Origin: Massilia sp. 9096
Lineage (GTDB): Bacteria > Pseudomonadota > Gammaproteobacteria > Burkholderiales > Burkholderiaceae_D
DNA length: 64,000 bases
Assembly: GCF_000745265.1 (NCBI RefSeq)
Contig: NZ_JQNN01000001.1
Location: 248,001 to 312,000, forward strand
Direction: 5' to 3'
In this document: piece after piece, positions 63,446 through 64,000 of the stretch
Position numbering within the stretch: position 1 is the stretch's first letter
Layout of the letters: the number at the start of each line of letters is the position of its first letter
Made by a program: the position numbers and the translations under genes
The notes under the pieces: generated by a model
Told to the model about the DNA's origin: nothing
What the model saw: the letters and a program-made list of their open reading frames with translations, nothing else
Database searches by the model: none

Positions 63446-64000
63446 ATGGAAAAGAGGAAGATCGCGCGTTCCATTGCGCTCGGGCTCGTGCTCGGGTTGG
63501 CGCTCGGTGCAGGACGCATCGACGGCGCGCGCGCGGCGCCATTGCCGTTCGGCGCCCAAATCACGTTCGGCGACAGCCTGTCCGACGTCGGCAGTTACAC
63601 GGTCGGCGCGGTGGCGGCCGGTGGCGGCGGCAAGTTCACCGTCAACGGCAACGCCTTCGCCCGGCATCCCGAGCTCACCGGCCAGGTCTGGCCCGAAATG
63701 GTCGCCGCGCTGGCCGGCCTGCCGCCGCCGTGCGCGGCCCAGACCGGGCTGCTCGGCGATCCCGACCTTGGCCTGTTCGCGCCGGTCCTGAACCACCCGG
63801 GCTGCTTCGATTATGCGCAGGGCGGGGCGCGCATCGTCGACCCGATCGGACCGGGCAACGTCGCGGCGGGCTCGCCGATCGGCGAACTGACGGTGCCGGT
63901 GGCCGGCCAGGTCGCCAGCCACCTGGCCGCAGCCGGCGGCCGCTTCCAGGGCAACGAACTGGTGCTGGTGATGGCCGGGGCGAACGACGTGGTGACGCAG
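63446..64000 (+). CDS. GDSL/SGNH esterase-lipase, exported (3' partial)
   Basis: 185 codons to the window edge. A signal peptide (MEKRKIARSIALGLVLGLAL, then GAGRIDGARA) is followed by block I ITFGDSLSDVGSYTVG with the nucleophilic Ser, and block III VLVMAGANDVV near the edge, with the substrate-facing Asn. The Cys-containing insert (PPCAAQTGLL, HPGCFDYAQGGARIVD) is typical of the longer proteobacterial GDSL enzymes, often autotransporters, but the C-terminus is outside the window. GCGGAG precedes the ATG. Confidence 0.9.
   Translation, partial: MEKRKIARSIALGLVLGLALGAGRIDGARAAPLPFGAQITFGDSLSDVGSYTVGAVAAGGGGKFTVNGNAFARHPELTGQVWPEMVAALAGLPPPCAAQTGLLGDPDLGLFAPVLNHPGCFDYAQGGARIVDPIGPGNVAAGSPIGELTVPVAGQVASHLAAAGGRFQGNELVLVMAGANDVVTQ

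Noticed and set aside
1..64000. CRISPR arrays, tRNA or rRNA genes
   Set aside because: No regularly spaced direct repeats and no tRNA T-arm or rRNA signature were seen on either strand by reading; a tRNAscan or CRISPR search could not be run.

Overview
The window comes from a GC-rich betaproteobacterial chromosome, most likely an Oxalobacteraceae species of the Massilia type. The evidence is gene content and protein style (FliT, YjfB-like motility protein, FimV-like protein, paired CsbD proteins, a bufferin operon, CbpA/CbpM); no rRNA or tRNA is present to confirm the taxon.

Host segment 1 (1-15931) has very high G+C and ordinary chromosomal genes: mobB, a YjfB-like motility protein, a copper-type bufferin operon in which the MNIO enzyme and its DUF2063 partner are fused, a DUF883-like protein, an S4-domain protein, fumC, a FimV-like protein, a candidate structured RNA with its own promoter and terminator, an HxlR regulator, fliT, an M13 peptidase, a methyltransferase, csbD, an orphan clpP, an ECF sigma factor lacking region 4, two proteins of unknown function and an AI-2E-type permease.

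A mobile island (about 15932-54283, roughly 38 kb, visibly lower G+C) has split a second csbD gene. The N-terminal codons lie at 15886 and the C-terminal 43 codons at 54290. Both junctions carry imperfect inverted terminal sequences beginning ATTTT. The right end encodes a tightly coupled four-gene module: three tyrosine-recombinase-like proteins and one small helper. In order and size it recalls the described gamma-mobile-trio (GmtY/GmtZ/GmtX) elements. Cargo from left to right: an IS3 element inserted just inside the left end, a Cache-like-GGDEF diguanylate cyclase, a 1979-residue DUF4011/SF1 helicase-nuclease, transposase and IstB remnants with small orphan genes, a protein combining a HEPN-like RNxxxH motif with a C-terminal OST-HTH domain, two conserved proteins of unknown function, a complete type I restriction-modification operon (hsdM-hsdS-hsdR), a calcineurin-like phosphoesterase-STAND NTPase with a helical-repeat partner, and a LexA-controlled SOS mutagenesis cassette (imuA-imuB-dnaE2). 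The island therefore looks like a defence and mutagenesis island moved by tyrosine recombinases. I see no relaxase, type IV secretion or phage structural genes.

Host segment 2 (54284-64000) resumes high G+C: the csbD tail, a DPP-IV-type peptidase, a MATE exporter, hisC, a receiver-like protein lacking its phospho-acceptor Asp, cbpA-cbpM, mntH with a palindrome over its start codon, a 5'-truncated PfpI/DJ-1 fragment, and the start of a GDSL esterase running off the window.

The best leads for new biology are the phosphoesterase-STAND pair, the HEPN-like/OST-HTH protein, the recombinase module with its csbD junctions, the fused bufferin enzyme and the structured RNA near 7336-7575.
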